This document shows positions 44,176 to 52,240 of a DNA stretch of 64,000 nt, piece by piece (within the stretch, counting starts at the first letter, position 1; each line of letters starts with the position of its first letter). The position numbers were made by a program, and so were the translations under genes. Location of the stretch: positions 71,811 to 135,810 of the forward strand of contig WTIO01000082.1 in NCBI GenBank assembly GCA_011526365.1. Direction: 5' to 3'. The notes under the pieces were generated by a model. That model searched no databases. It was not told the DNA's origin and saw nothing but the letters and a program-made list of their open reading frames with translations. This stretch comes from Flavobacteriales bacterium. Lineage in GTDB: Bacteria > Bacteroidota > Bacteroidia > Flavobacteriales > Flavobacteriaceae.

Positions 44176-44584
44176 TAAAGACTATCCCATCCAAAAAACT
44201 GCCGAGGAATGGAAAGCCAGCCTTTCCCCTTCTTCCTATCATATTTTACGTGAAAAAGGAACCGAACCCCCTTTTTCTGGTCACTATAACGATCATTATG
44301 AAGACGGGGTGTATCATTGCAAAGGCTGCCATGCGCCCTTGTACAAAAGCGAAAATAAGTTTGACAGCCATTGCGGTTGGCCCAGTTATGATGCGGCTAT
44401 TGAAGGCGCTATAGAATATCGTGAAGACCGCTCCCACGGAATGCTTCGGGTTGAAATTGTGTGCGCGCAATGTGGCGGGCATCAAGGGCATGTTTTTGAT
44501 GACGGACCTACAACCACACGAATGCGGTATTGCGTAAACTCTGGCAGTATTGGCTTTACCCCAAAAGATGAAGCCAAGAACTAA
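44168..44584 (+). CDS. msrB: Peptide-methionine (R)-S-oxide reductase, cytosolic form
   Basis: A 138-residue MsrB without a signal peptide. Zinc pairs are CKGC and CAQC, the substrate segment is CGWPSYD and the catalytic Cys is in RYCVNSGSIGF. ATG 44168 (MSNKDYPIQKT) is used; the longer ORF upstream lacks conserved sequence. It overlaps the exported paralogue by 8 bp, so both compartments are supplied from one transcript. Confidence 0.93.
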   Translation: MSNKDYPIQKTAEEWKASLSPSSYHILREKGTEPPFSGHYNDHYEDGVYHCKGCHAPLYKSENKFDSHCGWPSYDAAIEGAIEYREDRSHGMLRVEIVCAQCGGHQGHVFDDGPTTTRMRYCVNSGSIGFTPKDEAKN

Positions 44585-44635
44585 AGGTTCTCAAAACTGT
44601 TTTGTAATTTTATAGCGAATTTAAACTTTATTCCA

Positions 44636-46024
44636 ATGGATGGATATGATATCATTGTCTTAGGATCTGGACCTGGAGGTTACGTTACTGCAATACGCGC
44701 ATCACAATTGGGCCTTAAAACAGCCATAGTAGAAAAAGAAAGTCTTGGAGGTGTTTGCTTAAACTGGGGATGTATTCCTACCAAAGCTTTACTAAAATCA
44801 GCTCAGGTATTCAACTACCTGCAACACGCTGAAGATTATGGACTCAAGGCAGCTTCCGTGGACAAAGATTTTGATGCTGTTGTAAAACGCAGTAGAGGTG
44901 TTGCTGAGGGAATGAGCAAAGGGGTGCAATTTCTGATGAAGAAAAACAAAATTGATGTCATTGAAGGCTTTGGAAAAATTGCCCCAGGAAAAAAAGTAAC
45001 AGTCACTTCAGGAGACAAAAGTAGCACCTACCAAGCCAAACACATTATTATTGCTACCGGTGCACGCTCGAGAGAATTGCCCAGCTTGCCACAAGATGGG
45101 AAGAAAATAATTGGCTACCGCGATGCGATGACCTTAAAAAAACAACCCAAAAAACTTATTGTAGTAGGTTCTGGGGCCATTGGAATAGAATTTGCCCATT
45201 TCTATAACGCCATGGGAACTGAGGTGACCATAGTAGAATATATGGATCGCATAGTACCCGTTGAAGATGCCGAAGTATCAAAACAGTTGGAGCGATCTTT
45301 CAAAAAAAGCGGTATAACTATTTTGACCAACGCAGAAGTCACCACTGTGGATACCAAAGGAAAGGGCGTTGTGGCCACTGTAAAAACCAAAAAAGGAGAG
45401 GAACAACTCCAAGGTGACATTGTACTTTCTGCTGTAGGTATTAAAACAAATATCGAAAATATTGGTCTTGAAGATGTTGGAATAGCTGTTGATCGGGATA
45501 AGATATTAGTAGATGATTTCTACCAAACCAATATGCCAGGGTATTATGCCATTGGAGATGTAACCAAAGGACCTGCATTGGCGCACGTTGCTTCGGCAGA
45601 AGGCATCCTTTGTGTCGAAAAAATAGCTGGCCAACAGGTAACTCCATTGGACTATGGAAACATTCCGGGTTGTACGTACTGCCAACCCGAAGTAGCCTCT
45701 GTAGGGCTCACCGAAGCACAAGCCTTGGAACAAGGCTACGATATTAAGGTGGGAAAATTCCCCTTCTCTGCATCTGGGAAAGCACAAGCCGGGGGCCATG
45801 CTGATGGCTTTGTAAAAGTTATTTTTGATGCCAAATACGGCGAATGGTTAGGCTGCCATATGATTGGTGCTGGTGTTACCGATATGATTGCCGAAGCAGT
45901 TTTGGGAAGAAAGCTTGAAACCACTGGACACGAAGTGCTTAAGGCGGTACATCCCCACCCTACAATGAGTGAAGCGGTTATGGAAGCTGTGGCCGATGCC
46001 TATGACGAGGTGATACACCTTTAG
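44636..46024 (+). CDS. lpd: Dihydrolipoyl dehydrogenase (E3)
   Basis: A 462-residue FAD disulfide oxidoreductase that re-oxidises the lipoyl groups of pyruvate/2-oxoglutarate dehydrogenase and the glycine cleavage system. FAD-binding GSGPGGYVTAIRA (10-22), redox disulfide GGVCLNWGCIPTKALL (about 40-55), NAD-binding VVGSGAIGIEFA, and the C-terminal His-Glu pair in HPHPTMSEAVMEA are all present. gcvT in the same window may use it. The end overlaps aroQ by 4 bp. Confidence 0.97.
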   Translation: MDGYDIIVLGSGPGGYVTAIRASQLGLKTAIVEKESLGGVCLNWGCIPTKALLKSAQVFNYLQHAEDYGLKAASVDKDFDAVVKRSRGVAEGMSKGVQFLMKKNKIDVIEGFGKIAPGKKVTVTSGDKSSTYQAKHIIIATGARSRELPSLPQDGKKIIGYRDAMTLKKQPKKLIVVGSGAIGIEFAHFYNAMGTEVTIVEYMDRIVPVEDAEVSKQLERSFKKSGITILTNAEVTTVDTKGKGVVATVKTKKGEEQLQGDIVLSAVGIKTNIENIGLEDVGIAVDRDKILVDDFYQTNMPGYYAIGDVTKGPALAHVASAEGILCVEKIAGQQVTPLDYGNIPGCTYCQPEVASVGLTEAQALEQGYDIKVGKFPFSASGKAQAGGHADGFVKVIFDAKYGEWLGCHMIGAGVTDMIAEAVLGRKLETTGHEVLKAVHPHPTMSEAVMEAVADAYDEVIHL

Positions 46025-46443
46025 TGTTCCCCTAAAAAGCTCAATACCCCTAAGCGGTAACTGTCTAGGCCAAAGCCTACAATAAGTCCTTTGGCAACAC
46101 CTGATATGTAAGATTGGTGACGAAAATCTTCACGTGCAAACGTATTGGAAATATGAATTTCTACTACAGGAGCAGGAATTGATTTTATGGCATCGTGCAA
46201 CCCTACAGAAGTATGGGTGTAAGCCGCAGCATTTAGTAGTATGCCATCTACTTCGAAACCGTCTTTTTGAACTTGTGCAATTAACTCCCCTTCAATATTC
46301 GACTGGAAATAGGTAAAACTTACCGAAGGAAACTCCTTTTCCAAAGCCGCCAAATAAGTTTCAAAAGTGTTATCTCCATAGATACTCGTCTCCCGTTTTC
46401 CCAACAAGTTTAAATTAGGGCCGTTAATAATCGCGATTTTCAT
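46021..46443 (-). CDS. aroQ: 3-dehydroquinate dehydratase, type II
   Basis: A 140-residue enzyme of the shikimate pathway removing water from 3-dehydroquinate. The N-terminal signature INGPNLNLLGKRETSIYG contains the essential Arg and Tyr (Y22); NAAAYTHTSVGLHDAI and VEIHISN carry the Asn and His. It is convergent with lpd (4-bp overlap) and divergent from xerD. Confidence 0.96.
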   Translation of the reverse strand: MKIAIINGPNLNLLGKRETSIYGDNTFETYLAALEKEFPSVSFTYFQSNIEGELIAQVQKDGFEVDGILLNAAAYTHTSVGLHDAIKSIPAPVVEIHISNTFAREDFRHQSYISGVAKGLIVGFGLDSYRLGVLSFLGEH

Positions 46444-46477
46444 CTTGAAATTTTTATAAAAATACAGTTTTCTTGTG

Positions 46478-46485
46478 TACTTTCG
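46478..46485 (+). promoter_or_regulatory. -7 box of xerD
   Basis: TACTTTCG, 29 nt before the ATG 46515; it excludes the upstream TTG (46473) as the start. Confidence 0.5.
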
Positions 46486-46514
46486 GTAGCAACACCAAAC
46501 TCTGTTGTACAGCT

Positions 46515-47420
46515 ATGGCCTGGAAGCGCGCCCTTGAAGGATTTACCAACTACCTCAGAATAGAACGCGGCTTATCGCAACACACCATCGACAGCTACAG
46601 CAATGACGTTGGTTCCCTACACCAGTTTTTGATAGACAAAAAAATTGAACTCCCCCCTGAAAAGATAGATTTAGAGGTACTGCAACAATTTGTATATGAA
46701 AATGCACCTAAACTGAGTCCCCATTCTCAGAGCCGGCGAATTTCTGGCTTAAAAAGTTTTTTTAAATACTTGGTCTTCGAAGGCTATCGTGAAGATTTGC
46801 CTACCACCCTGCTGGAAGCTCCCAAACTGGGGCGCAAATTACCGGACAACCTCAGCGTAGACGAAGTAGAACAATTGCTTCATGGCATTGATTTATCACA
46901 CCCTCAGGGGCAGCGCAACCGGGCCATACTGGAAACCCTATACGGTTGTGGATTACGCGTGAGTGAGTTGATAGGACTTCGAATTTCAGATTTGTATTTT
47001 AAAGAAGAATTGATTCGCGTTATTGGCAAAGGCAACAAACAGCGGATTGTTCCACTTGGAGATATGGCCGCCAAATACCTTAGCATTTACATTGAGCAAG
47101 TACGCAACCAACAAACTATTGCTCCCAAAGATCAAGACATAGTTTTTTTGAATCGAAATGGGAAAAAGCTCACCCGAAATATGATTTTTATCGTCATCCA
47201 AAAACTAGGGGTTAAGGTGGGACTACAAAAAAACATTAGCCCCCACACCTTACGGCATTCCTTTGCAACTCACCTCTTAGAAAATGGCGCCGATTTAAGA
47301 GCAATTCAAATGATGCTAGGCCACGAAAGTATTACTACTACAGAAATTTATACGCATGTGGACACCTCCTTTTTAGCAAAAACCATGGCGCGTTTCCACC
47401 CAAGGATTACGGCCGATTAA
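46515..47420 (+). CDS. xerD: Tyrosine recombinase XerD
   Basis: A 301-residue site-specific recombinase that resolves chromosome dimers at dif with XerC. The N-terminal core-binding SAM-like domain is residues 1-90; the catalytic residues all read: R148 (GCGLRVSEL), K172, H244 and R247 (HTLRH), H270 (LGH) and nucleophile Y279 (EIYTH). ATG 46515 is used because an upstream TTG lies before the -7 box. It is not linked to any mobile element. It overlaps the response-regulator gene by 4 bp. Confidence 0.95.
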   Translation: MAWKRALEGFTNYLRIERGLSQHTIDSYSNDVGSLHQFLIDKKIELPPEKIDLEVLQQFVYENAPKLSPHSQSRRISGLKSFFKYLVFEGYREDLPTTLLEAPKLGRKLPDNLSVDEVEQLLHGIDLSHPQGQRNRAILETLYGCGLRVSELIGLRISDLYFKEELIRVIGKGNKQRIVPLGDMAAKYLSIYIEQVRNQQTIAPKDQDIVFLNRNGKKLTRNMIFIVIQKLGVKVGLQKNISPHTLRHSFATHLLENGADLRAIQMMLGHESITTTEIYTHVDTSFLAKTMARFHPRITAD

Positions 47421-48118
47421 TCACTCACAACAAGGCGAAAGCCCTCCCCGTGGATGTTGAGAATTTTAACCTTAGGGTCTTTACTCAAATACTTGCGCAA
47501 CTTGGCAATGTAAACGTCCATACTCCTAGAAGTAAAGTAATTGTCGTCACGCCAAATTTTATTTAGAGCCAATTCCCGAGGCATTAGGTCGTTGATGTGT
47601 AAGGCCAATAAACGCAAGAGTTGATTTTCTTTGGGGGACAGTTTTACTTGCTCTTTATCCTGATGGGTTAAAAAACGGAGCTTAGAATTGAACGCAAAAG
47701 TACCAATGGTAAACTGGTATTCCTCCGAATCTACATCTTTAGTGGAAGCCGCAGCACGATTGAGAATTGCTTTTACTTTGGCCAACAGCACTTCGGAATC
47801 AAACGGCTTGGTCAAATAATCATCGGCACCAATTTTAAATCCCTTTAAAACGTCTTCCTTAAGCGACTTTGCAGTTAAAAAAATCAGGGGTACAGCTTCG
47901 TTTTTTTCACGAATTTCTTTGGCTAAAGTAAACCCGTCTTTGTAGGGCATCATTACATCGAGGATACAGAGATCGAAATCTTCTTTTTTAAATTTTTCGA
48001 AACCTTCAATACCGTTTTTAGCCAGTGTAATTTGGTAATCATTTAACGATAAATAGTCGCGGAGTATGCTTCCAAAGTTGGGATCGTCTTCTACGATCAA
48101 TATTTTTTTACGATTCAT
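47417..48118 (-). CDS. Response regulator, OmpR/PhoB family (RprY-like)
   Basis: A 233-residue regulator with a receiver domain (phospho-acceptor D54 in LCILDVMMP, acidic pair 11-12, Lys 104 in LTKPF) and a C-terminal winged helix (about 130-230: KLSPKENQLLRLLALH and SRSMDVYIAKLRKYL). It is paired with the kinase gene 11 nt upstream. The organisation and the C-terminal GEGFRLV match the Bacteroidota RprX/RprY system; its targets are unknown. Confidence 0.93.
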   Translation of the reverse strand: MNRKKILIVEDDPNFGSILRDYLSLNDYQITLAKNGIEGFEKFKKEDFDLCILDVMMPYKDGFTLAKEIREKNEAVPLIFLTAKSLKEDVLKGFKIGADDYLTKPFDSEVLLAKVKAILNRAAASTKDVDSEEYQFTIGTFAFNSKLRFLTHQDKEQVKLSPKENQLLRLLALHINDLMPRELALNKIWRDDNYFTSRSMDVYIAKLRKYLSKDPKVKILNIHGEGFRLVVSD

Positions 48119-48129
48119 AGTTATGGGTA

Positions 48130-49722
48130 TTAAGTCATTGGATTAATTAGGGGTAAAAAGATGGAAAAGGAGGTCCCCTTTCCTTTCTTACTGTCTATTT
48201 GAATTTTTCCTTCGTGCAAATCCACTATGCGTTTAACATAGGCCAAGCCCAGGCCGTGCCCTTTGATATTGTGAATATTTCCGCCTTGTTCACGATAAAA
48301 CTTTTCGAAAATGTGGTTTTGGGTTTTTTGGTCCATTCCAATGCCCTGGTCCTTGATTGTCAGGGAGACATGGGTGGTAGTAACATCGGTATACACGTCT
48401 ATTTTCGGCGGTCCGTCGGCATATTTAATAGCGTTGTCCAAAATATTCACCAGTACATTAACAAAGTGATTTTGATTGGCAAATATGGGAGCATTAGAGC
48501 TGGTGAAGTGCTTGGTGATGCTTCCCTTTTTGTCTTCCACTAAAAGCGCTACATGCGAAATAGCATCTTCAATTACCAAATGTAAATCGAGGGTACTTTT
48601 TTCCATGGGAGCGCTCCCGCGTTCTAATTGGGAGATACGCAGCACATTTTCTACCTGTGTGAGCATGCGATTATTTTCTTCACGAATCATATTGGCGTAG
48701 CGCAAAATAGCATCGGGCGCTTTAATCACCTTAGCATTGCCCATAGCATCTAACGCTAAATTAATGGTGGCTATGGGGGTTTTAAATTCGTGGGACATAT
48801 TGTTGATAAAGTCCGTTTTAATTTCTGAAATTTTCTTTTGCTGAATTATCTGATACAGGGCCCCCGCAGAAACTAAAATGATAAAAACGGATAACAGCAG
48901 CGACAGTCCGGCAACACCAAAAATAGAAGACATCATATAGCGGTTTTTATCGGGGAAAATTACCGCTAGGGCGTACGGACTTCGACCATTATCATTGGCA
49001 AAAATAGGCACTTCATAGCGTGGAGCATCTGTGATTTCTTGAAAGTTATTCGATCGAATTTTAGTGGATAAGCCATCGTTAAAAATCCCAAACTGATAGG
49101 GGATAGTAATTTTTTTATCCTGAAACTCGCGGTCTAGCAAATAGGCCAGCTCGGGATTACTCACCCGCTTATGAATGGGTTGTATGGAGGCATATTCGGT
49201 GAAAGCTTCACGATATTTCACCTGATCAAAGCGGTTTAAACGTTCTACGCGTTTAATTTTTTCCAATGAAGAGGTCAGCTGGTTTTCACGATTAAAGAAA
49301 TCATTACTTACAATGGCCTGAGTTCGAACGCTTTTATAATCTTCAACCGTGTTTTTGTTTCCAAAACGGGGGTCGAGGTATTCGGGGTTAATATTGTAGC
49401 TTTCCTGCAAAATTCCGTAAGCAAAAAAGGTAGAAAGGTTACTGGTTTCGTTTTCATCTAGAAAGAAGAAAATATCTGTAAAATTTGAATCATTAGGACG
49501 TCCCACCGAGTCAATAAGCTTATCAAAAGCAATAAGGTAGTCGTTGATTTCCCGCTCTTGAATTTCGGTTGCTACATTTTGTAGGGATTGACTCACTGTT
49601 AGCGAAAACTCCTCTTCTTTGGTTTCCCACGAGCTGTAAATCCAATAGCCCTGAAGAAAAACAATCCCCAAGATGGAAATCACCATTAAACTAACCAGAA
49701 GTATGAAATAATTTTTTCTCAA
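48130..49722 (-). CDS. Sensor histidine kinase (RprX-like)
   Basis: A 530-residue membrane kinase: membrane segment at about 7-28, an extracytoplasmic sensor of about 235 residues, a second membrane segment at about 270-292, HisKA with phospho-accepting H311 (MSHEFKTPIATI) and a C-terminal HATPase_c (NILDNAIKYA N box, DQGIGMD, GHGLGLAYVKRI). It phosphorylates the regulator encoded 11 nt downstream. There is no HAMP or PAS domain. Two AATGTTAA repeats lie upstream. Confidence 0.93.
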   Translation of the reverse strand: MRKNYFILLVSLMVISILGIVFLQGYWIYSSWETKEEEFSLTVSQSLQNVATEIQEREINDYLIAFDKLIDSVGRPNDSNFTDIFFFLDENETSNLSTFFAYGILQESYNINPEYLDPRFGNKNTVEDYKSVRTQAIVSNDFFNRENQLTSSLEKIKRVERLNRFDQVKYREAFTEYASIQPIHKRVSNPELAYLLDREFQDKKITIPYQFGIFNDGLSTKIRSNNFQEITDAPRYEVPIFANDNGRSPYALAVIFPDKNRYMMSSIFGVAGLSLLLSVFIILVSAGALYQIIQQKKISEIKTDFINNMSHEFKTPIATINLALDAMGNAKVIKAPDAILRYANMIREENNRMLTQVENVLRISQLERGSAPMEKSTLDLHLVIEDAISHVALLVEDKKGSITKHFTSSNAPIFANQNHFVNVLVNILDNAIKYADGPPKIDVYTDVTTTHVSLTIKDQGIGMDQKTQNHIFEKFYREQGGNIHNIKGHGLGLAYVKRIVDLHEGKIQIDSKKGKGTSFSIFLPLINPMT

Positions 49723-49772
49723 AATATCACATTGATGATGGAATGTACATCGAATGGAACAAAGTTCTGTAA

Positions 49773-49805
49773 AATGTTAAAGAATTTTTCATAATACAAT
49801 GTTAA
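49773..49805. repeat. Direct repeats AATGTTAA upstream of the kinase gene
   Basis: AATGTTAA occurs at 49773-49780 and 49798-49805, a 25-bp period, in the 90-bp region upstream of the two-component operon. OmpR-family regulators often bind direct repeats, so this may be an autoregulatory site; AT richness makes chance possible. Confidence 0.3.
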
Positions 49806-49812
49806 TCTACAT

Positions 49813-50400
49813 TCACGTAGTGGTCAACTGCGTTAGAAGCTGTTCCAATTGTGCTTCGGTGGTGGGCCAATCGGTGTTTTCAAGCACCACATCGGCATAG
49901 GGGATTTTCTTTTCATCCTCCCATTGATTTTGCATGCGCCGTAGTACTGCTGATTCAGACACTGCATCCCGTTGTTGTACACGGGCCAATCGGGTAGCCT
50001 TTGGGCTGACCACCAAAAGCACCACATCACATTGCGTGTAACTCCCCGATTCAATAAGAATAGCAGCTTCCTTAAAAACCAATTCAGCGTCTTTGTGTTG
50101 GGCTAAAAACGCTTTAAAATCCTCAGCTACTGCTGGATGTATAATAGCGTTTAAACGTTGTAGTTGGGCTTTATCTTTAAATACAAGTTCGGCTAATTTT
50201 TTTCTGTCCAATGGCATTTTTGGCGAAACTACAGCTGGACCAAAGGCAGCAATTACGGTACTAATAACCTTCTGGTCTTCTGACAATAAACGACGGCCTG
50301 CGGCATCAGCACTGTAGCAAGGATATCCCTTGGCAGCGAAAAATTCCATGACTTTGGATTTTCCACTCCCTATTCCTCCAGTAATCCCCACAATTTTCAT
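49813..50400 (-). CDS. coaE: Dephospho-CoA kinase
   Basis: A 195-residue kinase for the last step of coenzyme A synthesis. P-loop GITGGIGSGKSKV (4-16), YSADAAGRRLL, and HPAV are present. ATG 50400 is used; it overlaps the stop of the upstream YbbR-like gene (ATGA). coaBC lies about 4.4 kb away on the same strand. Confidence 0.94.
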   Translation of the reverse strand: MKIVGITGGIGSGKSKVMEFFAAKGYPCYSADAAGRRLLSEDQKVISTVIAAFGPAVVSPKMPLDRKKLAELVFKDKAQLQRLNAIIHPAVAEDFKAFLAQHKDAELVFKEAAILIESGSYTQCDVVLLVVSPKATRLARVQQRDAVSESAVLRRMQNQWEDEKKIPYADVVLENTDWPTTEAQLEQLLTQLTTT

Positions 50401-51368
50401 TTTCGCAAAAGGTATTGTACTGTTTTGGGCTGCCAACGAATATTTTTTGCTTGTGGGGGAAATTTGGTCATTTTTACCTGCAACGTACTACTGTCACTGT
50501 ATAAACTGTCGTTATAAGCCACTTCAAACAAAAATTGTTCCGCTGTAATTTGGGCCGCCTCCTCTAAAGGTAAGGAACATATTACTTCCAATTGCCTAGG
50601 AAACAGTTTTATAGAGGTTGTTTTGTCCTCAAAACGAGTGACAATTGGCACCGTAAATGATTTTTCAGTAAAACGACTCACCCTACCCCTAAGCACTACC
50701 AATTGTTGTGCTAAGTTCACTTGATCAGGAGCCACTAGGCGTAAATTCACTTCAAAATCAGTATTGAGCTTTGGCATTTCTTTCCATTGGTATTCAATAC
50801 CTTCAATGGTGTCCAGCACTGTGGCAGGGCCAGCAATTTCAACAGAATCAGGTGTGATTTCTAAGGGAGCAGTTAAACTGTAGCCCTGCTCAAATACCAA
50901 GGGGTTAGGCAATACAGCAACTTTTTTACGCTCCAGTACATCGTACTGTAGTGAATAGCTACTTGGCTGAAGATTTACTAGAGTACTGCTTCCGCCAATT
51001 TGTTCCTGAATTGCGTTGTTGTAGTTCCTCAAAAGGAGGGTTGTTTTCTTGTTAGTGGTGTCAAAAACTTCGGGCTGAAGTGCTAAACGCATTTGAGGTG
51101 CAGTAAAGCGATACCACAAAAGTTGGAAGCCACTGGTGGTTAAGGTGAGTTCTAAGGGTGTGTTTGCCCCTTGCTGTAATACGATGTATTCGGGAACGTC
51201 ATCAAAGCTCACGGGCACCATAACTGAAGCAGTGTAGGTGTTCGACAGCTTGGTCATAACCCAAAAGAGGAAGGAGATCGCAACAAACGATAAAAAAAAC
51301 TTAACCCGACCCCTGTTACTGGAACTTGAAGCAGGCGTTTGTGCTTTCAAAAACGAAAAAAACGCCAT
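50397..51368 (-). CDS. YbbR-like domain protein
   Basis: A 323-residue protein with one N-terminal membrane segment (about 23-43, VKFFLSFVAISFLFWVMTKLS) and extracytoplasmic YbbR-type beta domains (clearest at about 45-105 and 160-215, with ITPDSVEIAGPATVLDTI). In Firmicutes YbbR (CdaR) regulates diadenylate cyclase; that partner is not in this window. A YbbR-like gene before coaE is the common Bacteroidota order. 4-bp overlap with coaE. Confidence 0.82.
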   Translation of the reverse strand: MAFFSFLKAQTPASSSSNRGRVKFFLSFVAISFLFWVMTKLSNTYTASVMVPVSFDDVPEYIVLQQGANTPLELTLTTSGFQLLWYRFTAPQMRLALQPEVFDTTNKKTTLLLRNYNNAIQEQIGGSSTLVNLQPSSYSLQYDVLERKKVAVLPNPLVFEQGYSLTAPLEITPDSVEIAGPATVLDTIEGIEYQWKEMPKLNTDFEVNLRLVAPDQVNLAQQLVVLRGRVSRFTEKSFTVPIVTRFEDKTTSIKLFPRQLEVICSLPLEEAAQITAEQFLFEVAYNDSLYSDSSTLQVKMTKFPPQAKNIRWQPKTVQYLLRK

Positions 51369-51380
51369 AATAGTACCGTT

Positions 51381-52211
51381 TTAGGAAGCGGTTTCGTCCA
51401 GTTCGTCCAGTTCATCAATAATGTCTTGACTCACACCAACAAACGAGAACCCTCCATCGTGGAAGAGGTTTTGTAGGGTCACTTTTCGGGTGTAGTCAGA
51501 AAATAACATTACTGTGTAGTCGGCGCATTCAGAAGCAGTAGCGTTTCCAAGAGGCGCTGTTTTTTCAGCATAACGCAAAAATCCATTCAATCCTTTAACG
51601 CCCTTCCCAGCAGTTGTGAGTGTAGGTGACTGTGAAATGGTGTTAACGCGAACTTTTTTCTCTTTCCCAAAAAAGTATCCAAAGCTGCGTGCTATGGATT
51701 CTAAATAGGCTTTATTGTCCGCCATATCGTTGTAATTGGGAAAAGTACGCTGGGCAGCGATATAGGAAAGTGCAACGATACTCCCCCATTCGTTCATGGC
51801 ATCCTTTTTATACAGGGCTTGCATCAGTTTGTGAAAAGAAACTGCTGAAACATCCCAACCTTTGGTGAGCCAGTCGTAGTTAAGATCGGTGTAATGTTTG
51901 CCCTTACGCACATTGATAGACATCCCGATAGAATGCAGTACAAAGTCTAGTTTTCCACCCAACTGCTCTACTGCTTGATCAATAAGTTGATTAAGGTCTT
52001 CGGTATTAGTAGCATCAGCAGGAATAATTGGAGCATTTGTCTTTTCACCCAATTCGTTGATGGTTCCCATCCGAAGTGCCACAGGAGCGTTGGTTAACAC
52101 AAATGTTCCCCCTGCTTCGTGTACGGCCTCGGCAGTTTTCCAAGCGATAGAAGCTGCGTCAAGTGCGCCAAAAATAATCCCTCGTTTTCCTTTTAATAGT
52201 TGATGCGTCAT
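51381..52211 (-). CDS. fabI: Enoyl-[acyl-carrier-protein] reductase (NADH)
   Basis: A 276-residue SDR completing each fatty-acid elongation cycle. The N-terminal GKRGIIFGALDAASIAW binds NADH; the catalytic Tyr and Lys are in PNYNDMADNK (Y-x6-K), preceded by ALSYIAAQR. It ends in an acidic tail (IIDELDELDE). It is the triclosan-sensitive FabI class rather than FabK/FabV. It lies between recN and the ybbR-like gene on the same strand. Confidence 0.96.
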   Translation of the reverse strand: MTHQLLKGKRGIIFGALDAASIAWKTAEAVHEAGGTFVLTNAPVALRMGTINELGEKTNAPIIPADATNTEDLNQLIDQAVEQLGGKLDFVLHSIGMSINVRKGKHYTDLNYDWLTKGWDVSAVSFHKLMQALYKKDAMNEWGSIVALSYIAAQRTFPNYNDMADNKAYLESIARSFGYFFGKEKKVRVNTISQSPTLTTAGKGVKGLNGFLRYAEKTAPLGNATASECADYTVMLFSDYTRKVTLQNLFHDGGFSFVGVSQDIIDELDELDETAS

Positions 52212-52240
52212 TGTTAAATTAATTTTGGGCGTAAAGATAG

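Noticed and set aside
46515-47420. Tyrosine recombinase as part of an integrated element
   Set aside because: It is XerD-like in length and residues, flanked by housekeeping genes, with no attachment repeats or phage genes.
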